Under the pieces are notes generated by a model that ran no database searches, had not been told where the DNA came from, and saw nothing but the letters and a program-made list of their open reading frames with translations. The translations under genes and the position numbers were made by a program. 64,000 nucleotides of DNA from an uncultured Marinobacter sp. (GTDB taxonomy: Bacteria; Pseudomonadota; Gammaproteobacteria; Pseudomonadales; Oleiphilaceae): assembly GCF_946886895.1 (NCBI RefSeq), contig NZ_CAMPJO010000009.1, positions 62,001 through 126,000 on the forward strand, written 5' to 3'. Below are positions 21,802 through 31,230 of the stretch, one piece after another; positions within the stretch are counted from its first letter, which is position 1; every line of letters starts with the position of its first letter.

Positions 21802-21809
21802 AGTCAGTT

Positions 21810-22604
21810 CTACTCCGGTTCGGTCACGGTAACGGAGTCCCCCACCCGGATCCGGCCGGGGGACTCATGAATGGCATTCTGGCCAAACAGGACACCTTCA
21901 GCAGTTCGACGGTATCCGGCCAGTGTTCTCAGGGGTTGCACCTCGGCATCTTTTACTCCGGTGACGGGATCCACCGTGGTCATCACACAACGGGAGCACG
22001 GTTTGACCAGGCTGAATGTCGTCTTCCCGATGGTCAGCGTTCGCCAACCGTCTTCCTGCCAGGGAACTGCGCCCGAGATCACGATATTGGGTCGGAACCG
22101 GCGCATTTCCACCGGCGACGCCAACCGGTCGTTCAGTTCCTCCAGCGACGCCAGATTGGTAATGAGGAATGGAAAGCCATCGGCAAAACCGACACGACGA
22201 TAGTCCTCAATCCGCCCGGCATCAACCCGTCGGAACGTCGATTCCGGCATATACACCAGCCGCAGCGGAATACCACAGAAGCGGCTGAGCGCTTCATTGG
22301 CCGCCTCCGCTCCGATCCGGGCGTTCACCCAGTCTCGCCATACCAGCACCGGCAACTCCTGCGCAGTGGGCGACAGTTCAAAGCACCCCTCCCCCGGAAT
22401 CTCAATGGTGACACCCGCGCCGTCCAGCGCCGTGGACACCCGCGCCAGATCCGGGTGGCTACGCTGGGTCACGAAACGGCGCTCGCTATCCACGATCATC
22501 CACCGCCGGTCACCGCGGGGCCCGAAATCGTCCATGTCAAAGGCAGGTACCGGGATGCCGGCAAGGGATTTTACAGGATAGACATACAGCGAATGGACGT
22601 TCAC
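21810..22604 (-). CDS. MOSC domain protein (YcbX-like)
   Basis: A 264-residue protein with the MOSC N-terminal beta-barrel domain (YVYPVKSLAGI, then FGPRGDRRWMIVD) and the MOSC domain. The latter has the conserved cysteine segment LVKPCSRCVMTTVDPVTG near residue 200. MOSC proteins bind molybdenum cofactor; E. coli YcbX reduces N-hydroxylated bases. The C-terminal 2Fe-2S ferredoxin domain of E. coli YcbX is absent here. GTG start with GGAGG seven bases upstream. First gene before uup. Confidence 0.88.
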   Translation of the reverse strand: MNVHSLYVYPVKSLAGIPVPAFDMDDFGPRGDRRWMIVDSERRFVTQRSHPDLARVSTALDGAGVTIEIPGEGCFELSPTAQELPVLVWRDWVNARIGAEAANEALSRFCGIPLRLVYMPESTFRRVDAGRIEDYRRVGFADGFPFLITNLASLEELNDRLASPVEMRRFRPNIVISGAVPWQEDGWRTLTIGKTTFSLVKPCSRCVMTTVDPVTGVKDAEVQPLRTLAGYRRTAEGVLFGQNAIHESPGRIRVGDSVTVTEPE

Positions 22605-22700
22605 GGGTGCGCCTCCGGACCGGAATTCCGAGTTGGACAGGGCTGACGAGTATACCTGACCAAAGCCTCAAGCGCCGCGTTCACAGATCCCAAAATGAAA

Positions 22701-22728
22701 AAACCCGACCTCGTTTGAGGTCGGGTTT
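22701..22728 (-). terminator. Intrinsic terminator of tRNA-Gly
   Basis: A perfect 12-bp stem (aaacccgacctc / gaggtcgggttt) with a 4-base loop, followed on the minus strand by a T-run. It begins 9 bases beyond the tRNA 3' end. Confidence 0.9.
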
Positions 22729-22736
22729 CCGGAATC

Positions 22737-22812
22737 TGGAGCGGGAAACGAGATTCGAACTCGCGACCCCAACCTTGGCAAGGTTGTGCTCTACCAACTG
22801 AGCTATTCCCGC
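22737..22812 (-). tRNA. tRNA-Gly (anticodon GCC)
   Basis: A 76-base gene with an encoded CCA. The seven-base acceptor stem, D-loop AGCTCAGTTGGTAGAGC, anticodon loop TTGCCAA and T-loop GTTCGAATC all fold in the standard cloverleaf. The discriminator base is U. Confidence 0.97.
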
Positions 22813-22847
22813 AGTGCTGACCGGGACGATGCCCGACAACGGAGGGG

Positions 22848-22876
22848 TATTCTACGGATCAGAACCCACTCGTCAA
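22848..22876 (-). promoter_or_regulatory. Promoter of tRNA-Gly
   Basis: On the minus strand, TTGACG (22876-22871), a 17-base spacer and AGAATA (22853-22848) place a start about 30 bases before the mature tRNA. Confidence 0.6.
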
Positions 22877-22895
22877 CCACTTTTTTCACTGTCGT

Positions 22896-23621
22896 TTAAC
22901 TGCGGTCGGCCGGGCCCGGTGAATGAGCGGCAATCCGCGAACTATCGCACTTGAGATACTCCGAATTCCGCAACCAGCGCTGATCCGGGTAGTACTTGAA
23001 CACCAACTGCCCTCCTTTCAGGTTATCCACCACCTGACTGATCACCTCCTGATCCACCGCAGGGCATCCATGGCTGCGGCCAATCCGCCCATAACGGTCG
23101 ACCCAGCTCTGGCTGACATAATCCGCACCATGGATGACAATCGCCCGCTGCCGTGCATGATCGTTAACGCCGGCTTCAAGACCATCGAGGCGCAGCGAAT
23201 AGCCGTGTTTCCCGATGTAGGATTCGCTGGCCTGGAACAGCCCGATGCTGGATTGGTGGCTGCCCTCGACATTCGAGAATTCCGTTGATGTCACAACACC
23301 GGAGTTTTCACCGTGAGCAACCAGGTCCCGCAACAACAGTTCGCCGTTGGCCAGGTCAAATATCCACAATCGCTCTTCACTGGACGGCAGTGAGAAATCA
23401 ATGACTGCCAGCCGTTTCGGCATCGCCACATCTCCGGACGATACCGCACAGCGGGAAGCCAGAAAGGCCGTTTTCAGAACGGTCCGGTCAATCTTTGGCG
23501 CCGCCCTTACAAGTCGTTCGAGCAGTGAAGCATCCAGTGAGGCGGCATTCGACGTCGATGGCGAACAGGCAAGCACGGCGAAAATCGCCAGTGCCCCGGG
23601 CAGGCGGCGCAGTTTCAGCAT
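22896..23621 (-). CDS. Murein L,D-transpeptidase-like catalytic domain protein
   Basis: A 241-residue exported protein of the YkuD-like (murein L,D-transpeptidase catalytic) family. The N-terminus is a signal sequence; IFAVLAC could serve as a lipobox, with Cys at about residue 19. The catalytic pattern is present as IVIHGADYV followed by GRIGRSHGCPAVD, supplying histidine and the active cysteine. The enzyme class links or modifies peptidoglycan peptides. It stands alone, upstream of the tRNA-Gly gene. The precise reaction is not determined. Confidence 0.85.
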   Translation of the reverse strand: MLKLRRLPGALAIFAVLACSPSTSNAASLDASLLERLVRAAPKIDRTVLKTAFLASRCAVSSGDVAMPKRLAVIDFSLPSSEERLWIFDLANGELLLRDLVAHGENSGVVTSTEFSNVEGSHQSSIGLFQASESYIGKHGYSLRLDGLEAGVNDHARQRAIVIHGADYVSQSWVDRYGRIGRSHGCPAVDQEVISQVVDNLKGGQLVFKYYPDQRWLRNSEYLKCDSSRIAAHSPGPADRS

Positions 23622-23756
23622 TTGGTATCCCCGATAGACCGTTATTCGGCTCGAGCGCGCGCGCCAAGCCAGTTCAACAAGATTGCCGCATTCTACCAGC
23701 GAAGAGTGCCAACCCCGTCAACTTGTACAATATTCATACAAAAATTTAAGAAACGG

Positions 23757-24359
23757 CTATTGCCCGTAACGGGGACCACCCTTCAGATACGCTTCCTCGG
23801 ATTCGCTTGAAGTGCGTCCCAACACCTTGTTTCGATGAGGAAAGCGACCGAAACGTTCGATAACCGAATAATGATCCTCCGCGGACTGGAGGAAGCTGGC
23901 CATGAAATCTCCGAGTACGCCAGACGTCGCAGCAGTCAGTTGCCGGTAACAGTCAACCGATAATGCCTGGTCGCGGAGACGCTCGGAATGCTGAAGAGGC
24001 ATGTAAACAAACGCCCGCTGGACCGGTGGCAGGGCCATATCCGCACCGGCACGCATCGCCTCGCGACACAGCTTCCGCGCCTGGACGTCCTGATCAAAGG
24101 CCAGTGCGCCGCCCCGGAAAATATTCCTGGAGAACTGGTCGAGCAGGAGAATTTCCGCCAGACGCCCCCCTGGCTGGCTCCGCCAGTGGTCCAGGCCCTG
24201 TTCCGAAGCAAACAACACCAGCGACATAAACCGGTACCGGATTTCCTGATCGAACTTCCGGTCTGACCGAAACCAGCGATTACGATGTTCACTGTCGGGC
24301 AAGCCCTGCTCATCCAGTTCGCCGAACCAGAAATCCAGAATCTCTTTCCAATCGAACAT
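23757..24359 (-). CDS. DUF924 family protein
   Basis: A 200-residue soluble protein matching the DUF924 family: EILDFWFGE at the N-terminus, then RWFRSDRKFDQEIR, ILLLDQFSRNIFRG in the middle, and RFGRFPHRNKVLGR near the end. The fold is helical and TPR-like; no biochemical role is established to my knowledge. Divergent from the CbiX-like gene, with 81 bases between them. Confidence 0.88.
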   Translation of the reverse strand: MFDWKEILDFWFGELDEQGLPDSEHRNRWFRSDRKFDQEIRYRFMSLVLFASEQGLDHWRSQPGGRLAEILLLDQFSRNIFRGGALAFDQDVQARKLCREAMRAGADMALPPVQRAFVYMPLQHSERLRDQALSVDCYRQLTAATSGVLGDFMASFLQSAEDHYSVIERFGRFPHRNKVLGRTSSESEEAYLKGGPRYGQ

Positions 24360-24440
24360 TCAGATCCACCCTGTTATCTTGATCGTTAACGCAATCCGGA
24401 TTTACGACAGGCATTCCCGACTGATGACCAAGGAGTCGCC

Positions 24441-24815
24441 ATGAATAGCCGCATCATTCTGTTAGCACACGGCAGCAGTGACAAGCATTGGTGTGATACT
24501 TTCGAGAAACTCGCGGCCCCCACGCTCGAAGCCGTGGCCAATTCGCGGATTGCGTACATGGAACTTGCCGAACCCTCGCTGGAAACCATTGTTACCGAAG
24601 GGGTCGCGGAGGGGGCCCGTGATTATGTGGTGGTGCCACTGTTCCTGGCCGCTGGCCGACACCTCAGGAAAGATGTACCCGCCATGCTGGCGGACCTTGG
24701 GAAACGTCACGGCGTGGAGATGCAACTGGCACCTCCGGTCGGCGAAAACCCGCTACTTGGCCAGGTAATTAAAGAAGTGGTCACCCAACAACTGGAGGAG
24801 ACTGCAGATGGCTAA
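24441..24815 (+). CDS. CbiX-like sirohydrochlorin chelatase family protein
   Basis: A short, single-domain (124 residues) member of the CbiX/SirB chelatase family. The metal-site histidine lies in IILLAHGSSD at the N-terminus and the second conserved segment is VVVPLFLAAGRHLRKDVP with its histidine. Short CbiX proteins insert cobalt or nickel/iron into sirohydrochlorin; the actual metal here is unknown. AAGGAG precedes the ATG. It overlaps the following epimerase gene by eight bases. Confidence 0.85.
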   Translation: MNSRIILLAHGSSDKHWCDTFEKLAAPTLEAVANSRIAYMELAEPSLETIVTEGVAEGARDYVVVPLFLAAGRHLRKDVPAMLADLGKRHGVEMQLAPPVGENPLLGQVIKEVVTQQLEETADG

Positions 24816-25725
24816 ACGGATCCTGTTAACCGGCGGAACCGGCTTTATCGGCCAACGGCTCTGCCCTGAGTTGCTTGCGCTCGGGCACGACCTCACGGTA
24901 CTGAGCCGTCAGCCATCGGAAACGGTGCGCGCCTTGTGTGGCCGGGTGGAAGCCACCCGGGATCTTGAGCAGTTGCGCTCCCACCCGGGCTACGATGTTG
25001 TCATCAACCTCGCTGGCGAGGGCATTGCCGACAAACGCTGGTCGGAAGCCAGGAAACAGGCACTGAGAACCAGCCGGATCGGGATCACCCGGGCGCTGGT
25101 TGATATCATCGGGAGCTGGAAAAGCCTGCCGGAAGTGCTGATTTCAGGCTCGGCGGTTGGCTTCTACGGCGATCAGGGCAGCGCCGGGGTCACCGAGGAA
25201 ACGCCGCCCCACGATGAATTCACCCATCGCCTCTGCCGGGACTGGGAGAACGCTGCCCTCGCGCTGACCGCGGAGAACGTGCGGGTGTGCCTGTCGCGCA
25301 CCGGCGTCGTGGCAGGCCCGGGAGGTGGGTTCCTGAAGCGGATGTTACTGCCATTCAAGCTCGGGCTTGGGGGTCGCCTTGGGGATGGCAGGCAGTTCAT
25401 GCCCTGGGTGCACCGGGACGACGTGGTCGGAGCGATGATCTGGATGATGGATACGCCTGACGCGTCGGGTCCGTATAACGTCGTCAGCCCTGCTCCGGTT
25501 ACCAATCAGGAATTCACCCGATGCCTCGCCAGTGTTCTTCACCGGCCCGCCCTGTTTCCCGCGCCAGCGGCCGTGCTCAATCTCGCACTGGGCGATATGG
25601 CAAGGCTCCTGCTCACCGGTCAGCAGGCACTGCCGGCCCGGCTGACCGCCGGTGGTTATCCGTTCCGGTATCCGGAACTCAGGCCGGCCCTGGAGAACTC
25701 GGTGAACCCGGCACGTAAGTCATAA
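24808..25725 (+). CDS. TIGR01777-type NAD-dependent epimerase (YfcH-like)
   Basis: A 305-residue extended SDR protein. The N-terminal ILLTGGTGFIGQRLC binds NAD(P). VLISGSAVGFYGDQG contains the YxxxK-region equivalent typical of this subgroup, and FMPWVHRDDVVGAM matches the family. The C-terminus carries the usual DUF1731-like tail (PARLTAGGYPFRYPELRPAL). The GGAGGAG ribosome site is inside the upstream chelatase gene, and the genes overlap, so they are co-translated. The substrate of this family is unknown. Confidence 0.9.
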   Translation: MAKRILLTGGTGFIGQRLCPELLALGHDLTVLSRQPSETVRALCGRVEATRDLEQLRSHPGYDVVINLAGEGIADKRWSEARKQALRTSRIGITRALVDIIGSWKSLPEVLISGSAVGFYGDQGSAGVTEETPPHDEFTHRLCRDWENAALALTAENVRVCLSRTGVVAGPGGGFLKRMLLPFKLGLGGRLGDGRQFMPWVHRDDVVGAMIWMMDTPDASGPYNVVSPAPVTNQEFTRCLASVLHRPALFPAPAAVLNLALGDMARLLLTGQQALPARLTAGGYPFRYPELRPALENSVNPARKS

Positions 25726-25769
25726 ACCGGTTCAACCGATGGATAACGTTCACTATTCTGAAAAAAGCG

Positions 25770-25798
25770 TTGACAGCTTCGGGCGCCTTACTTAATAT
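25770..25798 (+). promoter_or_regulatory. Promoter of tRNA-Glu
   Basis: TTGACA (25770-25775), a 17-base spacer and TAATAT (25793-25798). The predicted start is about 33 bases before the tRNA. A GC-rich discriminator (ACGCGCC) follows, as expected for stringently controlled stable-RNA promoters. Confidence 0.75.
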
Positions 25799-25837
25799 AC
25801 GCGCCACCTCGACGAGGCAAGGTATTGAAAACGTTGC

Positions 25838-25913
25838 GTCCCCTTCGTCTAGTGGCCTAGGACTCCGCCCTTTCACGGCGGCAACAGGGGTTCGAACCCC
25901 CTAGGGGACGCCA
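25838..25913 (+). tRNA. tRNA-Glu (anticodon TTC)
   Basis: A 76-base gene with an encoded CCA. Acceptor stem GTCCCCT / AGGGGAC, anticodon loop CTTTCAC with anticodon TTC, T-loop GTTCGAAC. Single copy, not linked to rRNA here. Confidence 0.97.
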
Positions 25914-26121
25914 TTTCATTTTGCCCGCCAAAGCCTCAGGCCAGTCTTTTTTTACCTTTCTCCAGCCAGTCTCTGCTTATATTCACAAATACTGAACCGA
26001 GACACATTTCTTTCGGTTTTTCCTGCATTTGCAAGACACTCGAAAGAAACTGCTGCTATAGTCGGAAGGTCAACGGAAAGTCCGTTCATTTTAACCGGTC
26101 TGGGTGGCTGAAGTTCACGAC

Positions 26122-28539
26122 ATGCCAAAACTGTCGACACGTCTGCAACGTTTCCGTTCCGGGTCTCCCCTGTCCTTCAGGCTGCTGGCCTGGATACTGC
26201 TATTCAGTTCGGCGTTCACCCTGATTGCCTCCGCCATCCAGATCTATTCGGATTACCGTAACGACCTCGCGCAGATCGACAACCGTATGCAAGTGGTGGA
26301 GTCCGGCTACGCGTCGAGCCTGGCACGAAGCCTCTGGGCGCTCGACCAGAAACTTCTGCAGACCCAGATGGAGGGCATTCTCAGCCTGCCCGATATCGTG
26401 CATCTCAGACTGCGTATCGAACCGGATTCCGAGCTGGTGATGGGCGACATCCCGCGCCGGGCGGAGACCACGTCCCACAGCTTCGAGCTGTTCCATCAGG
26501 GCGATGAAATGTTCAAGCTCGGGGAACTCACGGTCACCGCCGACCTGGAGCGTGTCTATCAGACTATGCAGCACAAGGTGGGTGTAATTCTCGCCACCCA
26601 GTTTCTCAAGACCTTTTTCGTCTCCATCCTGATTATCTGGATTTTTCAGCATTTTGTGGCCCGGCATCTCACCACCATGGCCAGCTATGCCCGGGATTTC
26701 TCGCTCAAAAACCTGAACCGGCCCCTGGCCCTGGATCGTCCCGATACCTCCACCACCCGAAACGACGAGCTGGGCCGGGTTACCGATGCCATCAACCAGA
26801 TGCGTGAACGGCTGAACGAAGACATCGCGCGCCAGGAAAAAGACGCGGCCGAGATCCGGAAGTTCTCCAAAGCCATCGAACAGAGCCCGTCGTCGGTTCT
26901 GATCTGCGACCGTCAGTGGCGGATCGAGTTCGCCAATCACAAATTTACCCAACTGACCGGCTACGACGCCAAGTCAATTCTTGGCAAGCACCCTGGCGCC
27001 CTGGACGAAAACGACATGGAGAACCGGGAAAGCCGTCATCTGTGGCAGTCCATTCGCCTGCAGGTGCAGCGAGTGGGCGTCTGGCAGGGTGAAGTGAACA
27101 GCGTTCGGCGCAATGGCGAGCGCTTCTGGGAACAACTTATTGTCACCCCCATCAAGGACAGCGCCGGCGACACCACGGGCTACCTGATCCTGGGTGAAGA
27201 TATCAGCATCCGCAAACGTTATGAGCAGCAACTTCTGCGGCAGGCCAACTACGACATCCTGACCGGCCTGCCCAACCGCATGCTCGCCCTCGATCGGCTG
27301 AAACTGGCCCTGGCCCAGGCCCGGCGGGAAAGCTCTCTGGTTGGCGTGATGTTCCTGGATCTCGACAACTTCAAGCACATCAACGACACCCTCGGGCACG
27401 ACGCCGGAGACAACCTGCTGATCGAAGCCGCGCGACGCATCTCCAGTTGCCTGCGCGGCACCAGCACCGTGGCCCGTCTCGGGGGCGATGAATTCCTGGT
27501 GATTCTGCCGGGCCTGACCGGCCCGGACGCGTCCTCCCAGGTCGCGGAGCGTATTCTGACAACCTTCTCGCCTCCCTATATCCTCAATGGCCAGGAAGTG
27601 TTCGTCACCACCAGTATCGGTATCGCCATCTTCCCCACCGACTCTGACAACAGCGGCACTCTTCTGCAGCATGCCGATGCCGCCATGTACCAGGCCAAGC
27701 ACAAGGGCAAGAGCTCCTATGCCCACTTTGCGCCGGAAATGACCGAGGTCTCCCACGAACGGCTGCAAATGGAATCCCACATGCGCCGGGCGCTGGAACT
27801 GAAGGAGTTCGAGCTGTATTACCAGCCTATTGTCCACACCGACTCGGGCAACCTGTGCTCTGCAGAGGCCCTGCTGCGCTGGAACAACCCGTCCATGGGC
27901 ATGGTGATGCCGGACCGGTTCATTCCGCTGGCCGAGGAAACCGGGCTGATCACGCCCATCGGCGAATGGGTGCTCCATGAGGCCTGCAAAGCCGCTTACG
28001 CCTGGAAACAGAGAACCGGCAAGGATATTGGCATTTCCGTGAACGTGTCGCCCCGGCAATTCCGCGATCCCGGATTTACCGAGGTGGTCATGCAGGCCCT
28101 GGCCAACAGCGGCCTGGCACCGGAAATGCTGGAACTGGAGATTACCGAACGGCTGATCCTGGACAACACCATCGAAACCGCGGAAATTTTGCGGCAACTG
28201 GACAAGGCCGGCATCCGGCTGTCGGTGGATGATTTTGGCACCGGCTACTCTGCGCTCAGCTACCTGAAGAGCTATCCGTTTGATACCCTCAAGATTGACA
28301 AATCCTTCGTCCGGGATGTGATGAAGGAGCCTGAAGATGCGTCACTGGTTCGCGCCATCATCAATATGGCCCACAGTCTCGGCCTGAGAGTCATCGCCGA
28401 AGGTGTAGAGGAGGAGCCACAAACCCATTTCCTGAAACAGGAAGGCTGTGATTTTTCCCAGGGCTACTTCTACAGCCGCCCGCTTCCCGGGCCTGATTTT
28501 GAAGGCTGGCTGACAAGCAATCACCGAGTGCAGATCTGA
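26122..28539 (+). CDS. Membrane-bound PAS-GGDEF-EAL cyclic-di-GMP protein
   Basis: An 805-residue signalling protein. Two transmembrane segments (about residues 16-40 and 152-180) enclose a periplasmic sensor region; a HAMP-like linker and a PAS domain (QSPSSVLICDRQWRIEFANH) follow. The diguanylate cyclase domain has an intact GGDEF motif near residue 455. The phosphodiesterase domain has EAL in AEALLRW near 582, LEITERL and DDFGTGYS. Both catalytic cores look complete, so it may make and break cyclic-di-GMP. The ATG at 26122 is preferred to an upstream GTG at 26104; neither has a strong ribosome site. Single gene; the ligand is unknown. Confidence 0.93.
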   Translation: MPKLSTRLQRFRSGSPLSFRLLAWILLFSSAFTLIASAIQIYSDYRNDLAQIDNRMQVVESGYASSLARSLWALDQKLLQTQMEGILSLPDIVHLRLRIEPDSELVMGDIPRRAETTSHSFELFHQGDEMFKLGELTVTADLERVYQTMQHKVGVILATQFLKTFFVSILIIWIFQHFVARHLTTMASYARDFSLKNLNRPLALDRPDTSTTRNDELGRVTDAINQMRERLNEDIARQEKDAAEIRKFSKAIEQSPSSVLICDRQWRIEFANHKFTQLTGYDAKSILGKHPGALDENDMENRESRHLWQSIRLQVQRVGVWQGEVNSVRRNGERFWEQLIVTPIKDSAGDTTGYLILGEDISIRKRYEQQLLRQANYDILTGLPNRMLALDRLKLALAQARRESSLVGVMFLDLDNFKHINDTLGHDAGDNLLIEAARRISSCLRGTSTVARLGGDEFLVILPGLTGPDASSQVAERILTTFSPPYILNGQEVFVTTSIGIAIFPTDSDNSGTLLQHADAAMYQAKHKGKSSYAHFAPEMTEVSHERLQMESHMRRALELKEFELYYQPIVHTDSGNLCSAEALLRWNNPSMGMVMPDRFIPLAEETGLITPIGEWVLHEACKAAYAWKQRTGKDIGISVNVSPRQFRDPGFTEVVMQALANSGLAPEMLELEITERLILDNTIETAEILRQLDKAGIRLSVDDFGTGYSALSYLKSYPFDTLKIDKSFVRDVMKEPEDASLVRAIINMAHSLGLRVIAEGVEEEPQTHFLKQEGCDFSQGYFYSRPLPGPDFEGWLTSNHRVQI

Positions 28540-28569
28540 GGGGGGCTCGCCTGAGCCCCGGGGGTACCG

Positions 28570-29991
28570 TCAGCGCTTGACGCTTTTCTGGCGGGTCTTT
28601 TTGACCTGGCGCCCTTTTTTCAGGTCGTTGTCTTTCTTGACCTTCTGCCTCGGGGTAAGGCGGTTCACCTTGCTGGCAAAGGGGTTCTCGCTGGAGCGAA
28701 ATTCAAAACGGATGGGTGATCCGGTGACGCTGAGCACCTTGCGGAAGGTGTTCTCAAGGTAACGCTTGTACGAGCCGGGCAAGGCGTCAGTCTGGTTGCC
28801 GTGTACCACAATCACCGGAGGATTGGAGCCACCCTGGTGAGCATAGCGCAGCTTGATCCGGCGCCCCTGCACCATCGGCGGCTGATGCTGCGCGATGGCG
28901 TCCTGCAGGATGGCCGTCAACCGGTTGGTAGGCCATTTCGCCATGGCCGAGTCGTAACAGGCCTGCACCGACTCGTACATCACACCAACACCGGAGCCAT
29001 GGAGAGCCGAGATGTAGTGTTTGTCGGCGTAGTCCAGGAAGTCCAGCCGACGCTTGACCTGTTCCTTGACCCTGGCTTTGTCTTCAGGATCCATGCCGTC
29101 CCATTTGTTCACGGCAATCACCAGTGACCGGCCGGCGTCCAGTACAAAACCGATCAGATGCAAATCCTGATCCACCAGGCCTTCCCGGGCATCAATCACC
29201 AGAATAACCACGTGGGCGTCGTCAATGGCCTGCAGCGTCTTGATGATGGAGAATTTCTCCACCACTTCCGACACATTCTTGCGCCGACGCACCCCGGCGG
29301 TGTCAATCAGGGTGTACTGTTCACCCTGGCGTTCATAGGGCACATACACGCTGTCCCGGGTGGTACCGGGCATGTCGAACACCACCACCCGCTCTTCCCC
29401 CAGCATCCGGTTGACCAGGGTGGATTTACCCACATTGGGCCGGCCCACCACACCAATCCGGATGCCCGGGTAGCGGTCTGCGCGGTCCGCTTCCTCGCGC
29501 TCCTCCGGTGATGGCAGCAACAGCTCCAGCATGGAGCGGATACCCCGGTTATGGGAGGCGGCAATCAGGAACGTGGAGTCAAACCCCAGACTGTAGAAGT
29601 CGGCGGCGGCGATATCCGGGTCCTGGCCATCGGTTTTGTTCACCACCAGATGCGCCTGTTTTCCAGAGCGCCGCAGTTGGTCGGCGATTAGTTCATCACC
29701 GGGGTTGAGGCCGGACCGGCCGTCCACCAGGAACAGCACGATATCGGCCTCTTCAACCGCCTGCAAAGACTGGCGCGCCATTTCGGCATCGAGACCCTGC
29801 TCATCGCCGGTCAGGCCACCGGTGTCTATCACGATAAAACGCTGATCTTCGTAACTGCCCTCACCGTACTTACGATCACGGGTCAGACCCGGGAAATCCG
29901 CCACAAGCGCATCACGGGACCGCGTCATCTGGTTGAACAGGGTCGACTTGCCAACGTTGGGCCGGCCGACAAGGGCAATTACTGGAGTCAT
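28570..29991 (-). CDS. der: Ribosome assembly GTPase Der (EngA)
   Basis: An essential double-GTPase needed for 50S ribosomal subunit maturation. It has 473 residues. Two G domains are visible: [11 protein letters not shown] at the N-terminus with NKTDGQD, and [11 protein letters not shown] near residue 185 with VNKWDGM. The C-terminal KH-like domain contains [10 protein letters not shown], and the tail is highly basic ([17 protein letters not shown]), as usual. It follows bamB, with a terminator hairpin between them. Confidence 0.98.
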   Translation of the reverse strand: MTPVIALVGRPNVGKSTLFNQMTRSRDALVADFPGLTRDRKYGEGSYEDQRFIVIDTGGLTGDEQGLDAEMARQSLQAVEEADIVLFLVDGRSGLNPGDELIADQLRRSGKQAHLVVNKTDGQDPDIAAADFYSLGFDSTFLIAASHNRGIRSMLELLLPSPEEREEADRADRYPGIRIGVVGRPNVGKSTLVNRMLGEERVVVFDMPGTTRDSVYVPYERQGEQYTLIDTAGVRRRKNVSEVVEKFSIIKTLQAIDDAHVVILVIDAREGLVDQDLHLIGFVLDAGRSLVIAVNKWDGMDPEDKARVKEQVKRRLDFLDYADKHYISALHGSGVGVMYESVQACYDSAMAKWPTNRLTAILQDAIAQHQPPMVQGRRIKLRYAHQGGSNPPVIVVHGNQTDALPGSYKRYLENTFRKVLSVTGSPIRFEFRSSENPFASKVNRLTPRQKVKKDNDLKKGRQVKKTRQKSVKR

Positions 29992-30018
29992 AATTGTTCG
30001 CTACGTAAAAAGAGAAAC

Positions 30019-30043
30019 AGCCCGGGTCGAAATGGCCCGGGCT
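30019..30043 (-). terminator. Intrinsic terminator after bamB
   Basis: On the minus strand an 8-bp GC stem (agcccggg / cccgggct, loop 9) is followed by GTTTCTCTTTTTACG. It lies 15 bases beyond the bamB stop and just before der, so der would depend on read-through or its own promoter. Confidence 0.7.
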
Positions 30044-30057
30044 GACCTGACGGTCAT

Positions 30058-31230
30058 TCAGTCTGCTGGCTGAATCTTCACAACGGCCATATAACCGCTG
30101 TTACCGAAAACCAGCAGGTTACCATTACTCAGGCGTTGTGCCGGTACGCGGATACCGTCATCGTCATACTCAAGCTGCCCCACCAGGCGCCCGTCTTCAC
30201 TCGACAGGATATGCAGGTAACCTTCGTAGTCACCGATCACCAGGTAGTCCTCGTATACCATTGGCCGGGTGAGCTGGCGCCAGGACAGCTTGTCCTGCAC
30301 CCAGAGCTCCCGACGGTCCGAGCCCCTCAGTGCGACGACCTCACCGTTGGCGGAAGACAGGTAGATGTTCCCGGAGCCAACCATCGGAGCGTACAGACTT
30401 GAAGCCTCCCGGCTCCAGATTTCCTGCCCGGTGCGGATATCCACCAGGGCCAGCTTGCCCTGATAGCCGACCACCATCAATGCGGAATCCAGCACCAGCG
30501 GCTGACCGGTAATATCCACCAGCCGTTCCAGTTCGGTGCGGCCCTGGGGCTCGCCCACTTCGTACTGCCACAGCGGTTGGCCCGACTCGGCGGAAAGCGC
30601 TATCAAATTGCCGTTGGCAAACGACGCAATCACCACATCACCACCGACCAGTGGTGCTGCGGCAGCTCGAATGGACAATACCGGTACCACGCCGTCGTAT
30701 TGCCACAACTTCTCACCGGTATCGGCATCAAACGCCAGAACCCGGCCGTCGATGGTCTGCGCAACGACCAGGGATCCGTTTGACTGGGGTACGGAAAGGA
30801 CTTCCGTCGGAAGGGAGCTGCGCCAGAGTTCCCGCCCATCCTCGCGGGACAGCGCCAGCAGCTCGGCCTCACGGGTAACCAGATACAACCGGTCACCGTC
30901 CCCACCTACGCCAGCGAAGATCCGGTCGTCCAGCTCCCGCTGCCAGCGAATCTTGCCAGTCTCGGTATCGGCCGCCAGGAGCACGCCGTCTGCAGACGCC
31001 GCATAGATAACCTCACCGGCGTTCAGCGGCGACAAATACAGGAAGGAGCCGTCATGCCCGTCGCCCACTTCCATGCTCCAGACCGTCTTGAACTCCGCGG
31101 TCGCCTCAATCTCGGGCACCGGCGCCGGTTGCTCAAAGGTGTCGGTGGTGCTGCAGCCAGCCAGCGTGGCGATGGCCAGCAAGCCTGCCAGTAACCTGCC
31201 GGAAACGGAGCGGTGTTGCACCATCCCCAT
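30058..31230 (-). CDS. bamB: Outer membrane assembly lipoprotein BamB
   Basis: Lipoprotein of the BAM complex that folds outer-membrane beta-barrel proteins. It has 390 residues. The signal peptide ends in a lipobox (TLAGC), and the rest is an eight-bladed beta-propeller with recurring PQQ-like repeats (for example GKIRWQRELDD, GQPLWQYEVGE, GQEIWSREA). The ATG at 31230 overlaps the last base of the yfgM stop (TGATG); an in-frame TTG three bases earlier is unlikely. Part of the hisS-yfgM-bamB-der set. Confidence 0.96.
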   Translation of the reverse strand: MGMVQHRSVSGRLLAGLLAIATLAGCSTTDTFEQPAPVPEIEATAEFKTVWSMEVGDGHDGSFLYLSPLNAGEVIYAASADGVLLAADTETGKIRWQRELDDRIFAGVGGDGDRLYLVTREAELLALSREDGRELWRSSLPTEVLSVPQSNGSLVVAQTIDGRVLAFDADTGEKLWQYDGVVPVLSIRAAAAPLVGGDVVIASFANGNLIALSAESGQPLWQYEVGEPQGRTELERLVDITGQPLVLDSALMVVGYQGKLALVDIRTGQEIWSREASSLYAPMVGSGNIYLSSANGEVVALRGSDRRELWVQDKLSWRQLTRPMVYEDYLVIGDYEGYLHILSSEDGRLVGQLEYDDDGIRVPAQRLSNGNLLVFGNSGYMAVVKIQPAD